64,000 nt of DNA, from assembly GCF_000023585.1 (NCBI RefSeq), contig NC_012914.1, positions 2,056,501-2,120,500 of the forward strand, written 5' to 3'. The translations under genes and the position numbers were made by a program. Below the pieces are notes generated by a model that had not been told where the DNA came from, did not search any database, and saw only the letters and a program-made list of their open reading frames with translations. This stretch comes from Paenibacillus sp. JDR-2. Its GTDB lineage: Bacteria; Bacillota; Bacilli; Paenibacillales; Paenibacillaceae. Positions 54,779 through 63,747 of this stretch are shown in pieces (the first letter of the stretch is position 1; each line of letters begins with the position of its first letter).

Positions 54779-55638
54779 TTAAGCCGGGAGCATGTGTTGG
54801 TACTGGTGGTTGTGCGGAAGTATACGAATGGGGCGATGATCGGGTGCTCAAGCTGTTCCGTTCCGACACGACAAGAGAAGCGGTATCTAATGAGTTTCGA
54901 AGCAGCATGGTTGCATGGGAAGCAGGCTTGCCTGCTGTCAGACCGTACGAACTTATGGATTACGAAGGAAGCTGCGGCATTATATATGAAAAACTTGCTG
55001 GGCGATCAATTAAGGAGCGACTCTTTGCTCCCGAGCATCTTGAGCGGGATGTCCGCTTGGATGTTATGGACAGCGACGTACGCGTTATGGCAAGGATGCT
55101 GCATGCTATTCATCAGATAAAAACGCCGGCCGGCTTAAATGGCCAGAAAGATGATTTGAAACGCTCGATTGCCTGGCCTGCTTATCTAAGCAACGGCGAG
55201 AAGCAACGGGTATTTGCTTATCTGGACAGCCTGCCGGATGGAGACCGCCTCTGTCACGGCGACCCTAACCCTGGCAATTTCATGATACACAATGGAAATC
55301 CGGTTATGATTGATTGGATGAACGCTACAGTAGGCAATCCGTTAGCTGACATCGCGGAGTTTATTTTGATTTTTATTGCCTATGTGTGGCCTCCTGAAAC
55401 CCCTGCTTCATTAAAAGATTATTTCCAGGCCCACCGCAGTAGGATTAATGACATTTTCTTGGATGAATATAAGAGGCTGAGCGGAGTTACCGATGAAGAG
55501 ATTGATGCCTGGATTCTTCCGGTTGCTGCCCGCAAATTATCGGCCGATGCCTTGCAGGAAGAGGAGAAAAAGCATCTTACAGCCATAATTAGGGAAAAAT
55601 TAAGCCGAATAGGTCCGGATACGCAGCTTTATAAATAA
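54775..55638 (+). CDS. Aminoglycoside phosphotransferase-like (APH) kinase
   Basis: This 287-residue protein has a protein-kinase-like fold: a nucleotide loop (VGTGGCAEVYEWGDDRVLKLF), the Brenner-type catalytic motif HGDPNPGNFMIHNG and metal-binding Asp in MIDWMNA. The family phosphorylates aminoglycosides, choline or other small hydroxyl compounds. The substrate cannot be told from sequence by eye. Overlap with the TetR gene by 4 bp suggests inducible expression. Resistance is possible but unproven. The same fold also serves metabolic kinases, and no known resistance-gene signature was recognised. Confidence 0.85.
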   Translation: MIKPGACVGTGGCAEVYEWGDDRVLKLFRSDTTREAVSNEFRSSMVAWEAGLPAVRPYELMDYEGSCGIIYEKLAGRSIKERLFAPEHLERDVRLDVMDSDVRVMARMLHAIHQIKTPAGLNGQKDDLKRSIAWPAYLSNGEKQRVFAYLDSLPDGDRLCHGDPNPGNFMIHNGNPVMIDWMNATVGNPLADIAEFILIFIAYVWPPETPASLKDYFQAHRSRINDIFLDEYKRLSGVTDEEIDAWILPVAARKLSADALQEEEKKHLTAIIREKLSRIGPDTQLYK

Positions 55639-55779
55639 AAGTGATTAATATTACAGAATATCTTATAGACATTTTTCGACTAACACATTGAACCTTACGA
55701 AAGCCTGCGTTAGTATTAAGTATAGTAAAAACAGAGTATCGAAGTCGGATTTTATAGATTGATGTGAGGTGGATGTTGT

Positions 55780-57639
55780 TTGCAACTTCAAGTGACGAAT
55801 AGTCCGTTTACAGGCGAGCAGGCAGAACTGCTTAACAAGCTGCTCCCAACTTTAACAGGATCTCAAATGCAATGGTTGAGCGGTTATTTAGCTTTTTACG
55901 GCGCGGGCAATAACACGGCTCTGGCATCGGTTGCCGCAGGAGCCGCTGTTGCGGAAGCGCCTGTGACTGCACTTACTGTAGTACCTGCCGTGCCGCAGGG
56001 TCCTAAGGATGCTACCATTTTGTTCGGATCGCAAACAGGCAATGCGCAAAGACTGGCCGGCCGTCTGGCTGAAAAGCTGAAAGCCCAAGGTTTTGAAGTA
56101 ACGTTGTCGGCGATGAACAAGTTTAAGACCAACAAATTAAAAGAAGTCGGATATTTGTTTATCCTCGCAAGCACGCATGGCGAGGGAGATCCGCCGGATA
56201 ACGCATTAACGTTCTATGAATTCCTGAATGGCAAACGCGCACCTAAGCTGGATGGCATGAAGTTCTCCGTTCTGGCTCTTGGCGACACATCGTACGAATT
56301 CTTCTGTAAAACAGGCGCAGACTTTGATTCCCGTCTCGCTGAGCTTGGCGCTGAACGTATCGTTGACCGCGTGGACTGCGACGTTGATTTCGAAGATGCG
56401 GCAGCCGGCTGGCTTGCGGCAGTTAGCGGCGCGGTTAGCGCTGCACCATCGGCAGCGGCGGCTCCGCAAGGAGCAGCAGTATCGGCTTCTCCGGCAGCAG
56501 CCGGCGAGTCCGAATACTCCCGTTCGAATCCGTTTATGGCCGAATTGCTGGACAGCTTGAACCTGAACGGCAGAGGCTCCGATCGCGAGACACGCCATTT
56601 GGAGCTGTCGCTCGAAGGCTCCGGTCTGACTTATGCGCCTGGCGATGCGGTTGGCGTATACGCGCAAAACGAACCTGCTTTGGTAGACGACATCATCACG
56701 CTTCTTAACTGGAATGCGGATGAAAAAGTCGTAACGGGTAAAGCCGGAGAGACTTCAGCGCTGCGTGAAGCTCTTCTCCACCATTATGAAATCACGGTAT
56801 TAACAAAGCCGCTGCTGGAAAAAGCCGTTGCTTTCTCCGGCAATGCCAAGCTGGCTGAGCTTGTTAAACCGGAAAATAAAGAAGAACTGAAGGCGTATTT
56901 GAACGGACGCGATCTGCTTGACCTGCTCCGCGATTTCGCGCCTTGGACGCTGAAAGCGGCGGATGTCGCAAGCCTGCTCCGCAAGCTGCCTCCACGTCTT
57001 TATTCGATCGCAAGCAGCATCGAAGCGCATCCGGAAGAAGTGCATCTGACCATCCGCAAGGTTGAATATGAAGCGCATGGCCGTGACCGCAAAGGCGTAT
57101 GCTCGGTATTTGTATCCGAACGTTTGCAGCCTGGCGACAAGCTGCCGGTCTTTATCCAGCAGAATCCGAACTTCAAGCCGCCGGTTAGTCCGGAAACGCC
57201 TGTGATCATGGTTGGTCCTGGCACTGGTGTTGCTCCGTTCCGCGCCTTCCTGGAAGAGCGCGAGGAATCGGGTGCCGATGGCCAAACTTGGCTGTTCTAC
57301 GGCGACAGACATTTCGTGACGGACTTCTTGTACCAGACGGATTGGCAGCGCATGCTGAAGGACGGCGTATTGTCGAAGCTGGACGTAGCATTCTCCCGTG
57401 ATTCGGATGAGAAGGTTTACGTGCAACACCGCATGCTGGAAAACGGCGCTGAGCTGTACAAGTGGCTGGAAAACGGCGCTCATGTTTATGTCTGCGGCGA
57501 CGAGAAGCACATGGCGCATGACGTTCAATCCGCGCTCCTGACGATTATCGGCCAATACGGCGGCAAATCGCCTGAGGATGCGGCAGCATACCTGTCGGCT
57601 TTGCAAGAGCAAGGACGTTACCAACGCGACGTATACTAG
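55780..57639 (+). CDS. cysJ: Assimilatory sulfite reductase flavoprotein subunit (alpha)
   Basis: This 619-residue diflavin reductase has an N-terminal helix, a flavodoxin domain (about 75-215; LFGSQTGNAQRLAGRLAEKL), an Ala/Pro linker and a ferredoxin-NADP reductase half (about 240-619). The latter shows the FAD motif RLYSIASS and the NADP motif VGPGTGVAPFRAFLEER. It passes electrons from NADPH through FAD and FMN to the hemoprotein subunit encoded next, for sulfite to sulfide reduction. The start is TTG 55780, with TGAGGTGG 7 nt upstream. It lies 71 bp before cysI and both end at one terminator. The length matches CysJ. Confidence 0.95.
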   Translation: MQLQVTNSPFTGEQAELLNKLLPTLTGSQMQWLSGYLAFYGAGNNTALASVAAGAAVAEAPVTALTVVPAVPQGPKDATILFGSQTGNAQRLAGRLAEKLKAQGFEVTLSAMNKFKTNKLKEVGYLFILASTHGEGDPPDNALTFYEFLNGKRAPKLDGMKFSVLALGDTSYEFFCKTGADFDSRLAELGAERIVDRVDCDVDFEDAAAGWLAAVSGAVSAAPSAAAAPQGAAVSASPAAAGESEYSRSNPFMAELLDSLNLNGRGSDRETRHLELSLEGSGLTYAPGDAVGVYAQNEPALVDDIITLLNWNADEKVVTGKAGETSALREALLHHYEITVLTKPLLEKAVAFSGNAKLAELVKPENKEELKAYLNGRDLLDLLRDFAPWTLKAADVASLLRKLPPRLYSIASSIEAHPEEVHLTIRKVEYEAHGRDRKGVCSVFVSERLQPGDKLPVFIQQNPNFKPPVSPETPVIMVGPGTGVAPFRAFLEEREESGADGQTWLFYGDRHFVTDFLYQTDWQRMLKDGVLSKLDVAFSRDSDEKVYVQHRMLENGAELYKWLENGAHVYVCGDEKHMAHDVQSALLTIIGQYGGKSPEDAAAYLSALQEQGRYQRDVY

Positions 57640-57710
57640 GCGCTCGATCGGCAGCGCATAGCAAATAGATAAGTATGGACCCATTACATGGGGCAAAGGA
57701 GCTAACAGCA

Positions 57711-59435
57711 ATGGCAAAGAACCATAAAGTCGAGCCCGTCGGCGGACCGCCGAGCGACGTGGAACATCTGAAACTCGAAAGTAACTATTTGCGCGGCTCG
57801 TTGACCGACTCGCTGGCAAACCGGATTACCGGCGGCCTTCCTGATCTGGATAACCGACTTCTGAAATTCCACGGCAGCTATATGCAGGACGACCGCGATT
57901 ATCGCAACGAGCGCGAGAAGCAAAAGCTCGAGCCTTATTATCAATTTATGCTTCGCGTCGTTACACCGGGTGGTGTAGCGACTCCGGAGCAATGGCTTCT
58001 GATGGATAGCCTAGCTGACAAATACGGTACAGGCAGCCTGAAGCTGACTACGCGTCAAGCTTTCCAGCTGCATGGCGTATTGAAATGGAACCTGAAGAAA
58101 ACGATTCAAGAAATCAATGCGGCTATGCTGTCGACACTGGCTGCATGCGGCGACGTTAGCCGTAACGTGATGTGCAACCCAAATCCGTACCAGTCGGAGC
58201 TTCATAGCGAAGTATTCCACTGGTCCCAGCAGCTTACATCGCATTTGGCGCCAAAAACGCCTGCTTACCATGAAATTTGGCTGGATGGCGAGAAGGTAGT
58301 AGACGGTGCGGAGCAAGGAGAGGTTGAACCGATCTACGGTCCGGTCTACCTGCCTCGTAAATTTAAGATCGGCATTGCCGTACCTCCTTCGAACGACGTG
58401 GACGTGTACTCGCAGGATCTTGGTTATATTGCGATCCTTGGCGAAGACGGCAAGCTTGCCGGCTTTAACGTTTGCGTTGGCGGCGGCATGGGCATGACGC
58501 ATGGCGATACGGCGACTTACCCGCAGCTTGCAAAGGTCATCGGCTTCGTAACGCCTGATCAAGTATTGGATTTGGCTGAAAAAGTCGTAACGATTCAACG
58601 CGACTACGGAAACCGTTCCGTACGTAAATACGCTCGTTTCAAATATACGATCGACCGTCATGGCCTTCCTTGGTTCATGGATGAATTGCAAGACCGTCTG
58701 GGCTGGGAGCTTGCGCCTGCCCGCGAATTCCACTTCGAGCATACGGGCGACCGTTACGGCTGGATTAAAGGCAAAGACGGCAAATGGAATCTGAACTTGT
58801 ATGTTCAAGCCGGCCGTGTGGTAGATACGGAAGATAATAAGCTGAGATCCGCACTTCGCGAAATTGCCAAGATCCATACGGGAGATTTCCGTTTAACGGC
58901 TAACCAGAATCTGGTTATCGCGAACGTTACGGCTCAGAAGAAGACAAAAATCGTTGCTCTTCTGAAGGAATTCGGCATTGCGGAAGGTTCGAACTATTCG
59001 GCGCTCCGCCGCAGCGCATTGTCCTGCGTAGCGCTTCCAACCTGCGGTCTTGCCATGGCCGAAGCAGAGCGTTACCTGCCGTCGCTGATCGACCGTCTTG
59101 AGCCAATCCTTGCAAACGCAGGACTCCAGGATCAAGAAATCAACATCCGGATGACTGGCTGCCCGAACGGCTGCGCGCGTCCGGCGCTTGGCGAAATTTC
59201 GTTTATCGGCAAATCGCCTGGCAAATACAACATGTACATGGGTGCAGGCTTTACGGGCGACCGCCTCAGCAAGATGTACAAAGAAAACATCGGCGAAGAC
59301 GAAATCATTGATACCCTTACGCCAATCATTGATCGCTATGCGTCTGAACGCAACAAAGGCGAGAATTTTGGCGACTTTGTAATCCGTGCGGGTTATGTGA
59401 AAGCTGTAACGGACGGAACAAACTTCCACGACTAA
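57711..59435 (+). CDS. cysI: Assimilatory sulfite reductase hemoprotein subunit (beta)
   Basis: This 574-residue siroheme and [4Fe-4S] protein catalyses the six-electron reduction of sulfite to sulfide. The cluster cysteines are visible at 439 and 445 ([16 protein letters not shown]) and at 484 and 488 ([10 protein letters not shown]), the conserved spacing. The frame can be extended to 57675, but AAAGGA 10 nt before ATG 57711 marks the start. It forms CysJI with the upstream flavoprotein for cysteine synthesis. The length matches CysI. Confidence 0.96.
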   Translation: MAKNHKVEPVGGPPSDVEHLKLESNYLRGSLTDSLANRITGGLPDLDNRLLKFHGSYMQDDRDYRNEREKQKLEPYYQFMLRVVTPGGVATPEQWLLMDSLADKYGTGSLKLTTRQAFQLHGVLKWNLKKTIQEINAAMLSTLAACGDVSRNVMCNPNPYQSELHSEVFHWSQQLTSHLAPKTPAYHEIWLDGEKVVDGAEQGEVEPIYGPVYLPRKFKIGIAVPPSNDVDVYSQDLGYIAILGEDGKLAGFNVCVGGGMGMTHGDTATYPQLAKVIGFVTPDQVLDLAEKVVTIQRDYGNRSVRKYARFKYTIDRHGLPWFMDELQDRLGWELAPAREFHFEHTGDRYGWIKGKDGKWNLNLYVQAGRVVDTEDNKLRSALREIAKIHTGDFRLTANQNLVIANVTAQKKTKIVALLKEFGIAEGSNYSALRRSALSCVALPTCGLAMAEAERYLPSLIDRLEPILANAGLQDQEINIRMTGCPNGCARPALGEISFIGKSPGKYNMYMGAGFTGDRLSKMYKENIGEDEIIDTLTPIIDRYASERNKGENFGDFVIRAGYVKAVTDGTNFHD

Positions 59436-59438
59436 CAG

Positions 59439-59483
59439 AAAAGCGGCGCAGAGAACAAACTCTGCACCGCTTTTTATTTTTTA
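59439..59483. terminator. Terminator shared by cysI and the opposing ROK gene
   Basis: AAAGCGG-GCAGAG pairs with CTCTGC-CCGCTTT and T runs follow on the plus strand. It overlaps the ROK stop codon. Confidence 0.9.
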
Positions 59484-60644
59484 CCTCTTATAGGGAAGAT
59501 TCAAGACGGGGACCCTCAGGAAGTTCTGGATCGCAATCGCGCATGCGCCAAGCACGCAGGATTTTTTCCCAATGGTAGAAATCTTGATTTCCCGGTAGTG
59601 GCTGACTCTGGAGTTCAAATTCGATTCAATATGCTGCAGGGAGTCCGGATAAATCCGCAGTAATTCGCTGTCCAGAACAACAACCTCGGGATTATAAATA
59701 TTGATAATGTTATTTAGGCCGATGGACAGATAATAGATGAACTGCTCAATTAGCTCCGTCGCATCCGGTTCCTTCGCTTCGATCCAGTTCCCGATTTGCG
59801 CGTAGGTGATGTCCGCGTCAGGCTTCTTGGCACGCAATAGTTGGAAGACGCTTGTCTCGGAAGCGTATTTCTCCCAGCAGCCTTTATTGCCGCAATTGCA
59901 TGGAAGGCCTCCGGGAACAACAATCATATGGCCGATCTCCCCGGCAAAGCCGTCCTGTCCCCGGAAGAAGGAGTGGTTAATCATCATGCCCATCCCTATT
60001 CCGGAATAGAGTGTCACGCTTATCAAATCGTCAGTCTCGTGGTGAAAAAAAACGCGTTCTGCAAAAGCGCTGAGATTCGCGTTGTTCTCCAGCTTGACCT
60101 GCAGCCCAAGGGCGTTCTCCAAATCACTCTTCAGCGGTACGTCATGCCAGCCAAAGGACGGGATATAATGAATCACTTCATCCGTTGAGACAAGGCCGTG
60201 AATGGCGATTACAATGCCGATAATACCGTAACGGCTGGCAGCGAAGCGCTCCTGATAATGCTTGATCTGCCCGGTCAGTAAGGACAAGATATCTGCATAA
60301 GCATGGCTTTGCAGTTTAATGGTGTCGGTCAGGACAAGAGAGCCTTTAAGATCCGAGATCGCAAAGGATATCTGATCATACTCCAGATCGATGCCGATCG
60401 CGTAGCCGGCCTCCGCATTGATGGACAGCATAATTGGCTTGCGGCCGACCTGATTGTATTCGATTTCTGTCTCGATAACCAATTCCTCGTCAAGCAGATC
60501 CGCGACCTGACCCGATACCGTTGCCCGGGTGAGGGCGGTTACTTTGGAGACGTCGGCTCTCGAAAGCATGCCTTCCTTCAAAATTTCTTTCAGAATCAGA
60601 GAGCGATTCATTTTCTTTATATAAGAAGCGTCGCCGGTAATCAT
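59481..60644 (-). CDS. ROK-family transcriptional repressor (XylR/NagC type)
   Basis: This 387-residue protein has an N-terminal winged HTH (about 12-70; LSRADVSKVTALTRATVSGQVADLL) and a ROK actin-like domain. The ROK domain carries GFAGEIGHMIVVPGG and the zinc motif CNCGNKGCWEKYAS. The open frame runs on to 61139 inside the divergent LarA-like gene, but AGGAGG 6 nt before ATG 60644 fixes the start. It should bind the XylR-like operator at 60763-60787 and repress the divergent operon until a sugar or sugar acid releases it. A 12-bp-arm hairpin lies in its own leader. Confidence 0.93.
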   Translation of the reverse strand: MITGDASYIKKMNRSLILKEILKEGMLSRADVSKVTALTRATVSGQVADLLDEELVIETEIEYNQVGRKPIMLSINAEAGYAIGIDLEYDQISFAISDLKGSLVLTDTIKLQSHAYADILSLLTGQIKHYQERFAASRYGIIGIVIAIHGLVSTDEVIHYIPSFGWHDVPLKSDLENALGLQVKLENNANLSAFAERVFFHHETDDLISVTLYSGIGMGMMINHSFFRGQDGFAGEIGHMIVVPGGLPCNCGNKGCWEKYASETSVFQLLRAKKPDADITYAQIGNWIEAKEPDATELIEQFIYYLSIGLNNIINIYNPEVVVLDSELLRIYPDSLQHIESNLNSRVSHYREIKISTIGKKSCVLGACAIAIQNFLRVPVLNLPYKR

Positions 60645-60659
60645 TTTTTTCCTCCTAAA

Positions 60660-60692
60660 AAGAATCGTCACACGCTTTTTGTGACGATTCTT
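60660..60692 (-). promoter_or_regulatory. Inverted repeat in the ROK leader
   Basis: AAGAATCGTCAC (60660-60671) and GTGACGATTCTT (60681-60692) are perfect 12-bp arms with a 9-bp loop. On the minus strand the hairpin is followed by TTTAGGAGG, so it ends just before the ribosome site. It may be an attenuator or an operator. Confidence 0.55.
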
Positions 60693-60723
60693 GCATCGTA
60701 AGCATAGTAGCATAAATACGGAA

Positions 60724-60787
60724 TTGACAATGGAGAAAGTGCTTGTTACATTTATAATACAATTAATTTGTTCATTAAACAAACAAA
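60724..60787 (+). promoter_or_regulatory. Operon promoter with XylR-like ROK operator
   Basis: TTGACA (60724-60729) is a consensus -35 box with TACATT 17 bp on, and TATAAT (60753-60758) is nearby. The operator has half-sites TTAATTTGTT (60763-60772) and AACAAACAAA (60778-60787) with a 5-bp centre. This is the length and pattern of Bacillus XylR operators (TTTGTT...AACAAA). Confidence 0.65.
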
Positions 60788-60818
60788 ATATAAGAGCGAA
60801 AAAAGGAGCGATGACAGG

Positions 60819-62087
60819 ATGGGTATTTTGCAGGATCTGGTCAAGGATATTCCGATTCCGCGCATGGCTAAGGTGAAAGTGAATTTCGACGATGCAAAAA
60901 TTGAGGATATCGCAAGCGAGCTGCTGCCGAAGCTTCAGCGGGAGCAAATTACAAGCCGCGTCAAACCGGGCATGGAGATTGCAATCGCGGTGGGCAGCCG
61001 CGGACTTGACCGTCTGGTGGAGATAACGGCGGTAACCGTGAAGTTCCTGAAGGATGCCGGAGCGAAGCCTTTTATCGTGCCAAGCATGGGAAGCCATGGC
61101 GGAGCAACGGCGGAAGGTCAACGCGAAGTGCTTGCTCATCTGGGCGTAACGGAGGAAACGGCAGGATGCGAGATTCGCTCTTCAATGGGAGTTGTACAGC
61201 TTGGCGAGCTTCCGAACGGCCTTCCCGTCTATCTGGATAAATTCGCTGCCGCAGCGGACGGCATTGTAGTGATTAACCGCGTGAAGCCGCATACGGCATT
61301 TAGAGGCAATGTGGAAAGCGGTATCATGAAGATGATCAGCATCGGTCTTGGCAAGCAAAGAGGCGCGGAGGCGTGCCATCAGCTTGGCTTCAAATACATG
61401 GCGGAGAATGTTCCGGCTATGGCAAAGCTTATTATGGAGCAGAAGCCGGTATTGTTTGGCGTAGCGTCCATCGAGAATGCTTTTGATAAAGTCAGGTTCA
61501 TCGAAACGCTTACGCCGGATGAAATCGTAGAGCGGGAGCCGCAATTCCTCGCCCAAGCGAAAGAGCTGCTGCCGAAGCTGTTCTTCGACCAGCTGGATGT
61601 TCTCATTATTGATCAAATCGGCAAGAACATCAGCGGCGACGGAATGGATCCTAACATTACGGGCCGTTATCCAACTCCTTACGCTCATGGCGGGCCGGAC
61701 GTGAACAAAATGGCCGTGCTCGACCTGACGCATCAGACGGAAGGCAATGCAAACGGCGTTGGAACGGCGGATTTTACGACGCAGCGTCTCGTGGACAAGA
61801 TGGATCTGGAGAAAACGTACGCAAACGGTCTGACTTCGACGGTTGTGGCGCCGACCAAGATAGCCACTACGCTTCCTAATGACCGTGAGACGATTCAGGC
61901 GTCGATTAAGACCTGCAATATTCTGCATTTTGACCAGGTGAAAATGGTGCGGATCAAAAACACGCTGGAGATTGGCGAGATTGAAGTCTCGGAAGCTCTC
62001 CTGGAATACGTGAAGCATCATCCGCGCATGGAAGTTGTAAAGGATTTGTATGACCTTGATTTCAATATCGATGGAAACTTGTTCTAG
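60819..62087 (+). CDS. LarA homologue, predicted nickel-pincer-dependent 2-hydroxyacid racemase/epimerase
   Basis: This 422-residue member of the LarA (DUF2088) superfamily keeps the cofactor and catalytic set: His93 in GSHGGATAEG, His158 in NRVKPHTAF, Lys171 in SGIMKMIS and His187 in EACHQLG. Their spacings follow LarA His108, His174, Lys184 and His200. LarA homologues use the nickel-pincer nucleotide to racemise or epimerise 2-hydroxyacids. Here the LarE gene lies two genes on, and an SDR and a gluconate-type kinase are neighbours, so a sugar acid is the likely substrate. AAAAGGAG lies 11 nt before ATG 60819. It is the first gene of the ROK-controlled operon. The substrate is not established. 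Confidence 0.85.
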   Translation: MGILQDLVKDIPIPRMAKVKVNFDDAKIEDIASELLPKLQREQITSRVKPGMEIAIAVGSRGLDRLVEITAVTVKFLKDAGAKPFIVPSMGSHGGATAEGQREVLAHLGVTEETAGCEIRSSMGVVQLGELPNGLPVYLDKFAAAADGIVVINRVKPHTAFRGNVESGIMKMISIGLGKQRGAEACHQLGFKYMAENVPAMAKLIMEQKPVLFGVASIENAFDKVRFIETLTPDEIVEREPQFLAQAKELLPKLFFDQLDVLIIDQIGKNISGDGMDPNITGRYPTPYAHGGPDVNKMAVLDLTHQTEGNANGVGTADFTTQRLVDKMDLEKTYANGLTSTVVAPTKIATTLPNDRETIQASIKTCNILHFDQVKMVRIKNTLEIGEIEVSEALLEYVKHHPRMEVVKDLYDLDFNIDGNLF

Positions 62088-62114
62088 ATCAGAGTCAAAG
62101 GGGATAGAAGAGAT

Positions 62115-62888
62115 ATGACGACTAACTTATTTGATTTGACGGGGAAAACAGCGGTTGTAATTGGCGGTAACAGCGTACTTGGTTCTTACATGGCAGCAGG
62201 TCTTGCCGCTCACGGCGCTCATGTTGCGATTGTTGGACGGAATCTCGAAAAGGCACAGGATGTGGTAGACTCCATTATCAGCGATGGCGGCAGCGCAAAG
62301 GCGTTCCAGGCTGATGTATTGTCGAAGGAATCGCTGCTTAAGGTACAGTCGGAAATTGAAGCATGGAGAGGCGGATGCGACATTCTGCTGAATGCTCCGG
62401 GTAAAAACAGCCCAACTCCATTCTTCGAGCTGGAAATGGAAGAGTGGGATGACATTATGGACGTCAACCTGAAAGGGATCGTGCTGACCTGCCAAATCTT
62501 CGCGAAGCGGATGATCGAGCAGCAGCGGACGGGCAGCATTATTAACATTTCGTCCGTATCTTCAACAACTCCGTTATCCAAAGTATTCACTTATTCGGTA
62601 TCCAAGGCCGGTCTTAACAGCGTTACGCAATTTCTCGCCCGCGAATTCGCGGAGCAAGGCATCCGGGTTAATGCCATTATTCCGGGGTTCTTCCCGGCTG
62701 AACAGAACCGTAAAATATTAAGCGAGGAACGAGTTGCTTCCATCATGCGTCATACGCCGATGAACCGGTTCGGAACGCCGGAGGAGCTTCAAGGCGCAGC
62801 GGTATGGCTGGCTTCGGAGAAAGCATCGGGCTTCGTAACAGGAACATTGATCCGCGTGGACGGCGGTTTCGGCAGCATGACGATCTAG
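62115..62888 (+). CDS. Short-chain dehydrogenase/reductase, probable sugar-acid oxidoreductase
   Basis: This 257-residue classical SDR has a cofactor motif variant (GGNSVLGSYMA), the active-site Tyr-Lys in YSVSKAG, the Ser in INISSVSS and the ending RVDGGFGSMTI. It resembles gluconate 5-dehydrogenase and mannonate/fructuronate reductase types, which interconvert keto and hydroxy sugar acids with NAD(P)H. It lies 27 bp after the LarA-like gene and ends 14 bp before the LarE gene, so it probably acts on the same sugar-acid series. Specificity is unknown. Confidence 0.9.
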   Translation: MTTNLFDLTGKTAVVIGGNSVLGSYMAAGLAAHGAHVAIVGRNLEKAQDVVDSIISDGGSAKAFQADVLSKESLLKVQSEIEAWRGGCDILLNAPGKNSPTPFFELEMEEWDDIMDVNLKGIVLTCQIFAKRMIEQQRTGSIINISSVSSTTPLSKVFTYSVSKAGLNSVTQFLAREFAEQGIRVNAIIPGFFPAEQNRKILSEERVASIMRHTPMNRFGTPEELQGAAVWLASEKASGFVTGTLIRVDGGFGSMTI

Positions 62889-62902
62889 AGAGGGGAATGG
62901 AA

Positions 62903-63706
62903 GTGCCAACTGAAAAATATGTTGCCCTGCAGGACATTCTTCGCGAGATGGGATCGGTTGTGGTTGCTTTTTCCGGAGGGGTGGACAGTACCTTTCTGTT
63001 AAAAGCGGCGGTGGAGACGCTTGGAACGGGGAACGTGCTTGCCGTCACGGCCGATTCGGAGACTTATCCGACAAGCGAGCTGGAAGAGGCCAAGAAGCTG
63101 GCGAAGCAAATCCGCGTACAGCACGAAGTCATTTCGACTTCGGAGCTGGCCATTCCGGGGTATGCGGAGAACAATAAGAACCGTTGTTATTTTTGCAAAA
63201 GCAGCTTGTTTGATCACCTGTATCCGCTGCTCGAAGAGCGTTCTTTCGCCAATCTCGTGTATGGCGTTATTGCGGATGACAAAAATGAACATCGTCCCGG
63301 CATGCAGGCGGCCAAGGAAAGAGGCGTGAGAGGGCCGCTTCTGGAGGCGGATTTATATAAACAGGAAATTCGGGAACTGTCGAAAGTTTTCGGTCTGCCG
63401 ACATGGGATAAACCTTCCTTCGCCTGCTTATCCTCAAGGATTGCTTACGGTGAGAGAATTACGAACGAGAAGCTGCTGAAGGTGGAACGTGCGGAAGCCT
63501 ACTTGAAATCCCTCCATATTCGCCAAGTTCGCGTGCGCACTCACGACGAGATTGCTAGAATAGAGGTAGAACCTGGCGACATGCCGCTAGTCCTCGCTCA
63601 TCACGAGGAAATCGTGGGGCAGCTTCAAGCCTTCGGTTATAAATACGTAACCCTTGATCTGCTCGGATACAAGAGCGGCAGCATGAATCGATCGCTTAAT
63701 TTATAA
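62903..63706 (+). CDS. larE: LarE-like PP-loop sulfur transferase for nickel-pincer cofactor (three-cysteine type)
   Basis: This protein of about 267 residues has an ATP-pyrophosphatase PP-loop SGGVDST (24-30) and conserved EADLYK and SSR segments. LarE adds the two sulfurs of the nickel-pincer nucleotide. Cysteines 95 and 98 (NRCYFCKSS) and 175 (FACLSSR) match the type that binds a [4Fe-4S] cluster, rather than the Lactobacillus type, which sacrifices a single cysteine (Cys176). The GTG at 62903, 7 nt from AGAGGGG, is the best start; ATG 62897 is the alternative. Its presence next to a LarA homologue supports the cofactor assignment. LarB and LarC are not in the window. Confidence 0.88.
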   Translation: MPTEKYVALQDILREMGSVVVAFSGGVDSTFLLKAAVETLGTGNVLAVTADSETYPTSELEEAKKLAKQIRVQHEVISTSELAIPGYAENNKNRCYFCKSSLFDHLYPLLEERSFANLVYGVIADDKNEHRPGMQAAKERGVRGPLLEADLYKQEIRELSKVFGLPTWDKPSFACLSSRIAYGERITNEKLLKVERAEAYLKSLHIRQVRVRTHDEIARIEVEPGDMPLVLAHHEEIVGQLQAFGYKYVTLDLLGYKSGSMNRSLNL

Positions 63707-63747
63707 GGGCAAGCCGTTTATGCTTGAGGAAAAGGAAGGAATATCGA

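Noticed and set aside
60645..61139. Upstream extension of the ROK reading frame to 61139
   Set aside because: It runs through the divergent promoter, operator and the start of the LarA-like gene; AGGAGG before ATG 60644 gives a standard-length ROK protein.
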